A program made the translations under genes and the position numbers. The notes beneath the pieces were generated by a model that made no database searches, was not told where the DNA came from, and saw only the letters and a program-made list of their open reading frames with translations. This document shows positions 35,856 through 44,764 of a DNA stretch of 64,000 nucleotides, piece by piece (position 1 is the stretch's first letter; each line of letters opens with the position of its first letter). Origin of the DNA: Paenalicyclobacillus ferrooxydans (GTDB taxonomy: Bacteria > Bacillota > Bacilli > Alicyclobacillales > Alicyclobacillaceae). The stretch is taken from positions 62,001 through 126,000 of the forward strand of contig NZ_LJCO01000079.1 in assembly GCF_001399675.1 (NCBI RefSeq), read 5' to 3'.

Positions 35856-35906
35856 AGCCCCCTGTTTGCGGCCATAATAACTCGCGAACAGGGGGCTGGT
35901 TTTTTT
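35856..35906 (+). terminator. Strong terminator abutting the DUF421 gene
   Basis: AGCCCCCTGTTTGCG (35856-35870) pairs with CGCGAACAGGGGGCT (35883-35897), 15 pairs with one G-U, followed by GG and seven T's (35900-35906). The last T's are part of the TTG start of the next gene, and GGGGG of the 3' arm is the only ribosome-site-like sequence. Confidence 0.9.
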
Positions 35907-36621
35907 GAACATCCCATGGTGGGAATTTTTGGTGCGCATCGCGGTTTTGTACGTCACTGTAATGATCGCGTTGCGACTGATGGGAAAACGCGAGATTGGG
36001 CAACTCTCGGTGTTTGACTTTGTTGTGTCCATGATGATTGCCGAGTTGTCCACCCTTCCGATGGAGGATACGAAAATTCCACTGTACGTATCCATTCTTT
36101 CTGTCGGTATCCTCGTGTTGTTGCAAATCGCTGTAGCTCTTTTGCAATTGAAATACCATCGGTTTCGACACCTGGTCGAAGGGGAGCCGGTCGTGTTAGT
36201 GGAGCACGGCAAAATTCGTGATGCAGAAATGAAGCGAATGCGTTACTCAGTCAGTGACTTATTGTTGCAGTTGCGAGAAAAAGGCGTAGCCACGGTGGCT
36301 GACGTTGAGTTCGCCATCCTAGAGAACTCAGGAAAACTGAGTGTGTTGCCAAAAGCAGACAAACGTCCATTAACTGCAGCAGACTTAATGCAGCCCGTGC
36401 AGCAGGAGACGATTCCCCTGCCGCTTGTCATTGATGGGACACCAGTTGAGAAGAGCTTAAACAATATCGGCCGCGATACGGACTGGCTCACACAGCAGCT
36501 GAAACAACGTGGCTATCCTGACCTCGACCAGGTGTTTTTTGCGTCTATCGATAGTTTGGGATACATGTACATCGATCCGAAAGATGATCCGTCCAATACG
36601 AAAAACGGGCATTCGCGCTGA
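35905..36621 (+). CDS. DUF421 (YetF/YrbG-like) membrane protein
   Basis: 238 residues: three N-terminal membrane helices including the family signature RLMGKREIGQLSVFDFVVSMMIAELS and a cytoplasmic DUF421 domain (about 85-165, GEPVVLVEHGKI). Function unknown, though a sigma-controlled spore or envelope role is suspected for relatives. TTG 35905 aligns with the family start; its leader is the T-run of the preceding terminator. Position matches B. subtilis yrbG next to spoVB. Confidence 0.83.
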   Translation: MNIPWWEFLVRIAVLYVTVMIALRLMGKREIGQLSVFDFVVSMMIAELSTLPMEDTKIPLYVSILSVGILVLLQIAVALLQLKYHRFRHLVEGEPVVLVEHGKIRDAEMKRMRYSVSDLLLQLREKGVATVADVEFAILENSGKLSVLPKADKRPLTAADLMQPVQQETIPLPLVIDGTPVEKSLNNIGRDTDWLTQQLKQRGYPDLDQVFFASIDSLGYMYIDPKDDPSNTKNGHSR

Positions 36622-36663
36622 ATGTCGCATCCGACGTGTAGAACACCCTGCAGAGGTCACTGC

Positions 36664-38247
36664 TTAATGCGCAAACGGCATCCACGAGACCAGGCGAGCA
36701 AGCCGGTTCCCGATTTTTGGCAGGCGTTTCGCTCGTGCCACCGTCAGTACTCCGAATGCGCAAAGGAGTACAAAATAGACCATTGCTGCGGCAAAAATTG
36801 CCGCGGCGAGCGGGCCAGCGGTGACGGTACCCGGGTTGCGGACAAGAATTGTCAGTACAGCTAATGTGACCAGTGTGGCAACTGCACTTTTCCACGTGTC
36901 CATCCAGTTGACCGGGAAGCCAATCATTCGTTGAATGGACCAGATGTCCAACCCTGTTGTTACGGCAATCGAGATGGTTACGGCAAGCGCTACGCCCAAG
37001 ATACCAAAGCGAGGCTGTGAGGCGAGCAGATAGACCAGCACGAGCCGCAAAACGCCTCCGACGGTATGATTGATGGTGACTGTTCCTGCCCGATTCAGTC
37101 CCTGCAAGATACCCGTGAGTGGGCCCTGGAGGTAGAGCAGAAACCCGGATGGAGCCATCACGGTTAAAATCGGTCCCACACTCGATTCACCAAAAATAAT
37201 TCGACACAGAGGCTCTGCAAACAGGGTGAGCACCACAGAAGCGGGAAACCCCACGAGGGCTGTTGCCAGGAAAGATTGATTCAGTCTCGATCCGACCCGA
37301 CTTCGGTGGTTATCTGCAATCGCCTCTGATACTGCTGGGACCAGGTTCACTGCAAGGGAGGACGTGAATACCGTCGGAAACACCAAGAGTGGAATGGCCA
37401 TGCCACCATATTGTCCGTACAGAGCAGTGGCTGCATCCGTGGTGATACCCGCCGCAAGCAAAGAGCGCGTTACCAAGACAGGCTCGACTGCAAATAAGAG
37501 AGAACCAATTAGACGGCTCAGTGTGACGGGCCCTGCAATATCTACAATGGCGTGCAGTGTCTGCCGAGCGGTTTCAAGGCTGCGTGTCGGGGCGTCTGCC
37601 AGAATCACTGACAGCCTTCCACGGTACCGTTGGGACACAATCATAAAGAGGAGCCCAGCAAGTTCCCCGAGTACCATGCCCATCATGGCAGCCGCTGCTG
37701 CATAGGACAGACTGTAGTGAATGAAGTAGGCGGCGAGGATCCAAACGCTGATGATGCGAACGGTTTGCTCCAAAATGGATGCCCACGCCGGAGGCGACAT
37801 GTCCTGCAGTCCCTGGAAGTACCCCCGATAGATACTTGAGACCGCAATGACGGCGACAATCGGGATCATGCATAGATAGGTTGGGTACGCCCTTGGATCG
37901 GTCAGCCAATAGTGAAAGATGATACGCCGCCCAAACCACATGAGCGCTGTGAAGAGGGCAGCCATGGTGAGAATCACAGCAGCGCTGACCTTAAGAATGC
38001 GCTCAACGCGAACGCGATCGCGTTGGACCACTGCTTCAGCAACCAGTTTTGAGATGGCCGTTGGAAGTCCGGCGGTCACAAAGGTTAAAACCAAACTCAG
38101 AACGGAGAACACCATTTGGAACAGGCCCATGCCGGCCGCGCCAATCATGCGGGTTAGAACAATACGGTACGCGAATCCCATAACTCGGGTAACAAGACTG
38201 GCCGCAATCAAAACCATTGCGCCGTGAAAAAAGGATCTTTGTGACAT
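36664..38247 (-). CDS. spoVB: SpoVB/MurJ-like polysaccharide flippase
   Basis: Multi-pass membrane protein of the MOP (MviN/SpoVB) superfamily, 527 residues and about 14 predicted helices. Starts MSQRSFFHGAMVLIAASLVTRVMGFAYRIVL, with SSIYRGYFQGLQDMSPPA, both typical of SpoVB. SpoVB is required for spore cortex synthesis, probably flipping lipid-linked precursors. ATG 38247 follows GGAGGG. Opposite strand to its neighbours; convergent with the DUF421 gene. A MurJ-like vegetative role cannot be excluded. Confidence 0.88.
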   Translation of the reverse strand: MSQRSFFHGAMVLIAASLVTRVMGFAYRIVLTRMIGAAGMGLFQMVFSVLSLVLTFVTAGLPTAISKLVAEAVVQRDRVRVERILKVSAAVILTMAALFTALMWFGRRIIFHYWLTDPRAYPTYLCMIPIVAVIAVSSIYRGYFQGLQDMSPPAWASILEQTVRIISVWILAAYFIHYSLSYAAAAAMMGMVLGELAGLLFMIVSQRYRGRLSVILADAPTRSLETARQTLHAIVDIAGPVTLSRLIGSLLFAVEPVLVTRSLLAAGITTDAATALYGQYGGMAIPLLVFPTVFTSSLAVNLVPAVSEAIADNHRSRVGSRLNQSFLATALVGFPASVVLTLFAEPLCRIIFGESSVGPILTVMAPSGFLLYLQGPLTGILQGLNRAGTVTINHTVGGVLRLVLVYLLASQPRFGILGVALAVTISIAVTTGLDIWSIQRMIGFPVNWMDTWKSAVATLVTLAVLTILVRNPGTVTAGPLAAAIFAAAMVYFVLLCAFGVLTVARAKRLPKIGNRLARLVSWMPFAH

Positions 38248-38386
38248 CTTCAGTCCCTCCGGAGCTTGTCTTTACAACGTATGCACACCTTAGGTGGGTT
38301 AGTCCTAACAGGCATCGACATGAAGCGCGCCAAATGGTAAGCTGACCATCGTAGGCAACCGTCGGTACGAATTGGGGGAGAAAGGT

Positions 38387-38689
38387 GTGGACACGGAGCT
38401 AACGGGATTGCAACCAGAAGTGGGTAAGGCAGCAGTTTGGGAGGATTACACGGATGAAATTCGACGACTCTGCGAAATGAAGGCTGATGATTTCCACTTG
38501 CTCGGCTACGAAGAAGTCGAGCCTGCGGAAATATGGGAATGTGTAAACAGTTCACTAAAAGGCCAAGTTCGCTTACACGACGTGGTTGCGGGCGTGCTAG
38601 GGCTTCAGGTTGGTAAGTTTATGAATTGGATGACCATGCAAGCGTATCGCGGTACGCTCACTGGAGACGATTCTCCCTTTAAGCTTTGA
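38387..38689 (+). CDS. ComN/YrzD-like post-transcriptional regulator
   Basis: Small cytoplasmic protein of 100 residues with the pattern EIRRLCEMKADDFHLLGYEEVEPAEIWECVNSSL and VRLHDVVAGVLGLQVGKFMNWMTMQAYRG, as in ComN (YrzD), which in B. subtilis controls comE mRNA. GGGGGAG precedes GTG 38387. Lies between spoVB and secD as in B. subtilis. Confidence 0.8.
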   Translation: MDTELTGLQPEVGKAAVWEDYTDEIRRLCEMKADDFHLLGYEEVEPAEIWECVNSSLKGQVRLHDVVAGVLGLQVGKFMNWMTMQAYRGTLTGDDSPFKL

Positions 38690-38765
38690 GGAATTGCCGG
38701 GGCGAGGCTCATTTGCGATTCTGTCATGTATTGGAGAAGCGTCACGTGGACTGAAGCGGAATGGT

Positions 38766-38795
38766 TTGACGCTTGTTTTTCGCGTTGATTATACT
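38766..38795 (+). promoter_or_regulatory. Promoter of secD-secF
   Basis: TTGACG (38766-38771), 18-base spacer, TATACT (38790-38795). Transcription would begin near 38802, so in-frame codons before that cannot be the start of secD. Confidence 0.75.
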
Positions 38796-38841
38796 AATGC
38801 CTAGTGAATTGGGTAGACTCAATGGTTGGGAGACTGGAAGT

Positions 38842-40125
38842 TTGAAGAAGACGAAACGGAATTGGGGCAGGTTTTTCGCCTTCCTACTCTTTGTTGTCGT
38901 AATCCTCGGCCTGACAGGCGGGACGTCAGTCCGATTGTGGAAGACCATTCCTCTTGGACTCGACCTCAAGGGTGGGATGGACCTGTTGTACCAAATTGAG
39001 GCCACACCGAGCCAACCACTCACCAAGACTGGAATCGATGCGGCCCTGCAGGCGGTTGAACTGCGCGTCAATTCACTAGGGGTTTCTTCGCCTCAAATTG
39101 AATTAGAAGGCAAGGATTTTATCCGTGTGGATTTGGCAGGGAACTTCAACCAGCAACAGTACACACAGGTTATCGGTACTACAGCGGACTTGAAATTCTA
39201 TGGACAAGCCACCCAAAACAAGAATGGGACATGGACGCCAGATCCAAAGACGCTGCTGGCATCAGGCAAAGATTTGAAGAGTAACTCCAAATGGGCGCAA
39301 GACCCGCAGACCGGAAACAATGTTGTCACACTGGATTTTAAAGATCCGGCTTTGTGGCAGAGTATTACGACAAAGTATTTACAGAAGCCGGTCTACATTT
39401 TCCTGAATGGCAGCCTTTTGTCGGCGCCGAAGATTGATTCCGTGATGTCAAACGGACAGTCTGAAATTTACGGGCCAGGACTGACGACTCCACAGGAATG
39501 TATTACGCTGGCACACGAACTGAACGCAGGTGCGTTGCCGTATCCTCTGAAGCTCGTGAGTTCCATGAACGTTGGTCCATCGCTTGGGATGTCGTCACTG
39601 AAAGCTACGATGATCGCAGGTCTGGCGGCAATCATCGTCATCTTCCTGTTCATGCTCAGCCTGTACCGCTTAGCCGGGTTGATTGCAGATGTTGCACTGG
39701 TTGCCTATCTCTACCTGGTCCTGGTGACGTTTTCAGGGCTCCACGTTGTCCTCACTTTATCGGGCTTGGCCGCGCTGATTCTCGGTGTTGGCATGGCCGT
39801 TGATGCCAACATCATTACGTATGAACGCATCAAGGATGAGGTGAGAAACGGGAAGAGTTTGCAATCGAGTGTCGTTGCAGGGAACAAGAGAGCTCTTCGA
39901 ACCATCATTGACTCGAACGCAACGACATTTATCGCGGGAGCCGTAATGTACTGGTTCGGCCAGGGTGATATTCGCGGATTTGCGATTTCACTCATGCTCA
40001 GTATTGTCATCAGCTTGATTACGGCAGTGTTGCTCAGTCGTGTCATGTTGCTGCTCTTCACGAAGTCGAATGTCGTCGGCCGCCCCTGGTGGTTTGGAAT
40101 TGGCAAAGGGGTGGTGCAAAAGTGA
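38842..40125 (+). CDS. secD: Protein translocase subunit SecD
   Basis: Proton-driven partner of SecYEG. About 427 residues: N-terminal helix, conserved LGLDLKGGMDLLYQ, periplasmic P1 domain, and C-terminal five-helix block with GVGMAVDANIITYERIKDE. TTG 38842 (product starting KKTKRNWGRFF) was chosen because the promoter lies just upstream and GGGAG fits. SecD and SecF are separate genes here, unlike fused SecDF of B. subtilis. GTGA overlap with secF. Confidence 0.93.
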   Translation: MKKTKRNWGRFFAFLLFVVVILGLTGGTSVRLWKTIPLGLDLKGGMDLLYQIEATPSQPLTKTGIDAALQAVELRVNSLGVSSPQIELEGKDFIRVDLAGNFNQQQYTQVIGTTADLKFYGQATQNKNGTWTPDPKTLLASGKDLKSNSKWAQDPQTGNNVVTLDFKDPALWQSITTKYLQKPVYIFLNGSLLSAPKIDSVMSNGQSEIYGPGLTTPQECITLAHELNAGALPYPLKLVSSMNVGPSLGMSSLKATMIAGLAAIIVIFLFMLSLYRLAGLIADVALVAYLYLVLVTFSGLHVVLTLSGLAALILGVGMAVDANIITYERIKDEVRNGKSLQSSVVAGNKRALRTIIDSNATTFIAGAVMYWFGQGDIRGFAISLMLSIVISLITAVLLSRVMLLLFTKSNVVGRPWWFGIGKGVVQK

Positions 40126-41051
40126 ACCAGTGGTTTGATATCATTAAGTATCGCAGATGGTTTTTCGCGCTGTCTGGTACCATCACAGTGCTTGGTATAC
40201 TTGCCTTTGCCTTCTTTGGATTCAACTTGGGTACAGACTTTAAGGCAGGCAGTCGAGTCCAGATGGACCTCGGCCAGCCGGTCACCACGAGCCAGGTTCG
40301 GGACATGTTTGCACAAAATGGTTTTCCTATCGGTCCGAATGCGATTACACTCGCGAGCGCTACCGCAGGGTCTCCGAATAACACTGCCGTTGTTCGTTTT
40401 GGCGAGAGGTTGACTCCTGCACAAGTCGCCAAGATCGACGCACTGGAGAAGCAGTACTTCCCGAAGTCTCAGGGCAATCAGACGCAGATGGTCGACCCAA
40501 TCGTTGCGACCCAGACGTCTCATAAGGCCGTGTATGCTGTTTTGTTGGCTTCTCTGTTTATCGTCGTGTATGTGGCGATCCGATTTGAGTACCGATTTGC
40601 TATTGCCGCCATCATTGCACTGCTTCACGATGCGTTCATCGTCATGTCCGTGTTCGCATTGTTGCGGCGCGAAGTCGACTTGACTTTTGTGGCTGCGATT
40701 TTAACCATCGTTGGTTACTCCATCAACGATACGATAGTTATCTTTGACCGCATCAGAGAAAATCAGAAGTTAGCCAAGCCGCGTTCCTTTGAAGAACTCG
40801 AGCGTATGGTCAATAAGAGTTTGTGGCAAACGATGACACGGTCTATCAACACCGTTGTTACTGTTTTAATCGCTGCGCTCCTTTTGTACCTGTTTGGCGG
40901 TCAGTCAATTCGGACGTTCACCTTTGCCTTGATTATCGGTCTGATTAGCGGTGCGTACAGTTCCATCTTTATTGCAAGCCCCATTTGGGTTGTATGGAAG
41001 TCACGGGAGTTCAAAAAGAAGCCGAAGAAGCCTGTGGCTGAGACCGTTTGA
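40122..41051 (+). CDS. secF: Protein translocase subunit SecF
   Basis: 309 residues, partner of SecD. N-terminal helix, GTDFKAGSRVQMDL (P4-type motif), then five helices with ILTIVGYSINDTIVIFDRIREN and a basic C terminus. GTG 40122 overlaps the secD stop; homology starts at this codon (NQWFDIIKYRRWFF). Confidence 0.94.
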   Translation: MNQWFDIIKYRRWFFALSGTITVLGILAFAFFGFNLGTDFKAGSRVQMDLGQPVTTSQVRDMFAQNGFPIGPNAITLASATAGSPNNTAVVRFGERLTPAQVAKIDALEKQYFPKSQGNQTQMVDPIVATQTSHKAVYAVLLASLFIVVYVAIRFEYRFAIAAIIALLHDAFIVMSVFALLRREVDLTFVAAILTIVGYSINDTIVIFDRIRENQKLAKPRSFEELERMVNKSLWQTMTRSINTVVTVLIAALLLYLFGGQSIRTFTFALIIGLISGAYSSIFIASPIWVVWKSREFKKKPKKPVAETV

Positions 41052-41079
41052 TGAGTGGATGAACGAACAACAACGAAGC

Positions 41080-41101
41080 GCGCTCCTTCGGGGGCGCCTT
41101 T
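41080..41101 (+). terminator. Terminator after secF (UUCG tetraloop)
   Basis: GCGCTCC (41080-41086), loop TTCG, GGGGCGC (41091-41097), then CTTT. Short but stable stem with one G-U pair. Confidence 0.65.
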
Positions 41102-41122
41102 CTGATCGAGGGAGGTTCGCTT

Positions 41123-42052
41123 GTGGCCGATTTTGACTTACGCAGCACGGACGAGAGAAGCGGCAGGGTTGCGGCCTGGGTGAGTCTGGTCGCAAATATC
41201 ATTTTAATGGTCGGGAAAGGGGCCATTGGGATATTGGGCGGCAGCCGAGCTCTCGTTGCCGATGCCATACACTCTGCCGCTGACCTGGTCGGCTCTGTTG
41301 CAGTCATGATTGGCCTGCGTGTGGCACAACGCCCCCCGGATGCAGACCATCCATATGGACACGGAAAAGCCGAACTCATTTCTTCTGCGGCAGTATCGGT
41401 TCTGTTGATTGGTGCCGCAGTGCAAGTCGGTGTAAGTGGTATCAAGGCGCTGTTTGGGCCGGCTGAGGAACCAGATGTACTGGCAGCATTTGCCGCCGGC
41501 GCCGCCATTGTCGCGAAGGAAGTTCTTTACCGGTATAATGCACGACTTGGAAAAAAACTGCACAGTCGCAGCCTGATGGCTGCAGCCATGGACCATAGAT
41601 CGGACGTTATATCCTCCGCTGCGGCACTCATCGGGATCGTCGTATCGATTACGGGTAAACGGCTTGGCGTTGGTTGGATGCTGTATGGAGATGCAGCTTC
41701 AAGTGCGCTCGTTGCTGTCCTCATCTTAAAGCTCGGTATCGAAATTGCAGCGGACGCCACACAACTCCTAATGGATCGGACAGAACCCCATGAGCTCCAG
41801 CCGTATGTTGAATTCATCACCCGAGTTGAAGGTGTGGAGCGGATTGATGAGTTGCGGGCTCGGGACCACGGCCAATATGTGATTGTGGACGTTAAAATCA
41901 GTGTTGATGCAGATATCAGCGTGGCAGAAGGGCACGAAATTGCAACGGATGTGAAAAATCGGATGATCAGAGAGTTTCCCCGCGTCAGCGATGTCTTGGT
42001 GCATGTCAATCCGTATTATCGTCAACAGGCCCGTCGTGGCAACGAAGAGTGA
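41123..42052 (+). CDS. Cation diffusion facilitator transporter
   Basis: Metal cation/proton antiporter, 309 residues. Six helices (about 15-210) with the CDF metal-site segments LVADAIHSAADLVGS and DHPYGHGKAE in the first half and MAAAMDHRSDVISS in the second; cytoplasmic C-terminal domain (about 215-300). Metal (Zn, Mn or Fe) cannot be told from sequence. GTG start with GAGGGAGG upstream. Confidence 0.9.
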   Translation: MADFDLRSTDERSGRVAAWVSLVANIILMVGKGAIGILGGSRALVADAIHSAADLVGSVAVMIGLRVAQRPPDADHPYGHGKAELISSAAVSVLLIGAAVQVGVSGIKALFGPAEEPDVLAAFAAGAAIVAKEVLYRYNARLGKKLHSRSLMAAAMDHRSDVISSAAALIGIVVSITGKRLGVGWMLYGDAASSALVAVLILKLGIEIAADATQLLMDRTEPHELQPYVEFITRVEGVERIDELRARDHGQYVIVDVKISVDADISVAEGHEIATDVKNRMIREFPRVSDVLVHVNPYYRQQARRGNEE

Positions 42053-42070
42053 ATTGGAGGTTGATGGGTC

Positions 42071-44134
42071 GTGGTTGTTCCGCTCTGGAGTTCGGCTGGG
42101 ATAGATATCGATACAGTGAAAAGGGTAGCCGATACATACAAGATGCCGGTGCGCGTTGCAAGAGTGCTTTGCTCCCGTGTTGGAGAAGACGAAATACCTC
42201 ACTGGCTCAGGCCTGAAACGATCCCCTTTCGCAGTCCCTATTTATTCTCCGAAATGACGCCTGCTGTAACCCGTGTGCATAAAGCCATCGCGGCGTCGCA
42301 ACGTATTGCTGTGATAGGCGATTATGATGTAGATGGTGTGACTGCGACAACGATTCTGGCGACAACGCTTGAAGCGCTTGGTGCAGACTATCGTTGTTAT
42401 ATTCCTCACCGCGTTGATGATGGATATGGGCTGTCAGAGGACCTCATCGATCGGGCGATTGCAGGTGGATGTCAACTGGTTGTCACCGTTGACAATGGCA
42501 TTCGTGCGGTAGAAGCCGTTCGTTATGCAAGGCAGCAGGGAATCGACGTGATTGTGACGGATCATCACGAACCAGGGGATGACTGGCCTGACGAAGCGAT
42601 CGCTGTGTTACATCATGCGTTGTCTGACGACCGCGAACTGTCTGTTCTGTCAGGCGCTGGTGTGGCATGGAAGTTCGCTGAAGCACTGCTTGAGGAGACC
42701 AATCACAGCGATCTGCAACGATGGCATCTTGGACTCGCTGCACTTGGGGCATTTGCGGATGTTATGCCAATGCGAGCGGAGAATCGACGTCTGGTCCGGG
42801 AAGGGCTCGAAGTTCTGCGGAGTGCCAGTAAACCCGGCTGGCTGGCTTTGTGCCAAGTCGCAGGAGTGAACCCCTCATCGCTGACAGAAACGTCCATTTT
42901 GTGGTCCATTACACCGCGTATCAATGCCGCAGGCAGGATGGACAGTGCTGAACTTGCCCTCGCGTTGTTGCTGGCGACTACCGAATCGGAAGCGATGCGT
43001 TTGGCAGGCGAGGTAGAGCTAAAAAACGAAGAGCGGCGCAGAGAAACGACCCGTGCGACAGCAGCTGCACAGGCCGCGATTGAAGCAACCTATGCGGACA
43101 CTGGGGTACCGCCCGTGGTTGTTGTAGCTGGAGAATGGCCGCTTGGCGTAGTTGGTATTGTCGCAGCCAAACTGTCAGACACCTACGGCCGCCCGGCGAT
43201 TGTGTTTGCAGACGATGGGAACCATCTATTGCGTGGCTCTGGCAGGTCACCGGAGGGAATCCCCTTGCATGAGGCGGTGAGTCGGTGCTCATATCTGCTT
43301 GAACATTTCGGGGGCCACAGCACGGCACTCGGGTGCGGCGTCTCGCGGGAAAACCTCGATTCCTTTCGAACGGCCTTGATAGAAACGATGCAAACTGGAG
43401 AACACACAAATGGAGCGGCATCTGACATCGTTACATCTGAACATGGTCAATTAGTTGATGGAGAAGACAGTAGTCATGACTTGCAGTTCAACCTGAGCGG
43501 ACCTGCCGAGGACTTAAAGACGATTGCCGACGACTACTTACCGCTCCACGAGGCGACCTTAGAAACCGCGAACTGGTTAGTTCAGTTGGGGCCTTACGGA
43601 CCTGGCTATGTGCCGTATCGATTCTATGTCGGCCCTGTTGAACTGGTCGATGTGACGCCAATGGGCCAAGGTAGACATCTGCGTCTGACCATTAGGGAAG
43701 GACGAAACAGTGCCAAACTCATTTGGTTCAGTCCACCAAAATGGGCATTTCACTTGTCTTCCGGTACAACACTTGCTGCCATCGTGAATCTTGAGGTGAA
43801 CACTTGGCAGGGCCGGCAGCAAGCGCAACTGCGGGCGGAGACGGTTGTGGTGTTGTCGAAACCGGTACTCAGAGAAGACTTCGCCATGGTGTACCGGTTA
43901 TTACAAGCGCGCCGCAAGGTTGTCGAAGCGGATGTCCGTGAGTCCCTTCCGACGAGTGACCAGATGCCGATTCAGACAATTTTCGACACGTTTGTTGACT
44001 TGGGATTTGCGTACTTGCATGAGAGCGAATATCATGTTGTTGAACAAGCACAGGCGCGAGACCTGAGAGAGTCCATTGCCTATCAAAGTCATCTGCGGCA
44101 GGTTGCAGTTCGACCAGAGACAATGGGTCAGTGA
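42071..44134 (+). CDS. recJ: Single-stranded-DNA-specific exonuclease RecJ
   Basis: 5'-3' exonuclease in recombination and repair. 687 residues: DHH domain (DYDVDGVTATT near 83, TDHHEPGDD near 165), core, DHHA1 domain (INAAGRMDSAELA; GSGRSPEGIPL, EHFGGHSTALGCG) and OB-fold region. About 100 residues shorter than B. subtilis RecJ at the C terminus. GTG start with GGAGGTTGATG upstream. Confidence 0.94.
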   Translation: MVVPLWSSAGIDIDTVKRVADTYKMPVRVARVLCSRVGEDEIPHWLRPETIPFRSPYLFSEMTPAVTRVHKAIAASQRIAVIGDYDVDGVTATTILATTLEALGADYRCYIPHRVDDGYGLSEDLIDRAIAGGCQLVVTVDNGIRAVEAVRYARQQGIDVIVTDHHEPGDDWPDEAIAVLHHALSDDRELSVLSGAGVAWKFAEALLEETNHSDLQRWHLGLAALGAFADVMPMRAENRRLVREGLEVLRSASKPGWLALCQVAGVNPSSLTETSILWSITPRINAAGRMDSAELALALLLATTESEAMRLAGEVELKNEERRRETTRATAAAQAAIEATYADTGVPPVVVVAGEWPLGVVGIVAAKLSDTYGRPAIVFADDGNHLLRGSGRSPEGIPLHEAVSRCSYLLEHFGGHSTALGCGVSRENLDSFRTALIETMQTGEHTNGAASDIVTSEHGQLVDGEDSSHDLQFNLSGPAEDLKTIADDYLPLHEATLETANWLVQLGPYGPGYVPYRFYVGPVELVDVTPMGQGRHLRLTIREGRNSAKLIWFSPPKWAFHLSSGTTLAAIVNLEVNTWQGRQQAQLRAETVVVLSKPVLREDFAMVYRLLQARRKVVEADVRESLPTSDQMPIQTIFDTFVDLGFAYLHESEYHVVEQAQARDLRESIAYQSHLRQVAVRPETMGQ

Positions 44135-44163
44135 GCGTACAGGGTAAAATGAGGAGCGAAAGC

Positions 44164-44676
44164 ATGGACTTTAAGACATTGATTCGTGAAATTCCGGATT
44201 TTCCACAGCCAGGAATTTTGTTTCGAGATATTACACCATTGCTTGCGGACGGCGAGGCGTATCAAAAAGCCATCAATAAATTAGCTGTGTTTGCAAAGGA
44301 AAAGGGAGCAGAGTTGATTGTCGGGCCAGAGGCGCGCGGGTATGTCGTGGGCGCACCGTTAGCGTACGCCTTGACGGCAGGGTTTGTACCCGTTCGTAAA
44401 AAAGGCAAGTTGCCCGGTCAGACACTTGCTGTGCAATACGGGCTTGAGTACGGGAACGATGTTCTGGAGATTCACGTTGATGCAATCCAGCCGGGTCAAC
44501 GTGTCGTTGTCGCAGATGACCTCCTTGCAACAGGCGGTACTATGAGTGCTACGATTGACTTAGTGAAAAAGCTTGGCGGCAATGTTGTGGGCGGAGCATT
44601 TTTGATTGAATTGATGGAACTTGGCGGACGGAATAAACTCGGCGATTTAGATGTGTTTACACTGGTTCAATATTAA
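44164..44676 (+). CDS. apt: Adenine phosphoribosyltransferase Apt
   Basis: Salvages adenine to AMP using PRPP. 170 residues: IPDFPQPGILFRDITPLL, adenine-site PEARGY, and PRPP-binding VVVADDLLATGGTMSA. ATG 44164 follows GAGGAG with good spacing; the frame is open to 44131. Between recJ and relA, as in B. subtilis. Confidence 0.96.
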   Translation: MDFKTLIREIPDFPQPGILFRDITPLLADGEAYQKAINKLAVFAKEKGAELIVGPEARGYVVGAPLAYALTAGFVPVRKKGKLPGQTLAVQYGLEYGNDVLEIHVDAIQPGQRVVVADDLLATGGTMSATIDLVKKLGGNVVGGAFLIELMELGGRNKLGDLDVFTLVQY

Positions 44677-44764
44677 GCACGCTGTTCTTGATCAGCAGTT
44701 CTTCAGTTCTTGTATGAGCAGTTCTTTCATTGAAGAAAGAGAACCCGGAAGAGGGGGTGCCGGC

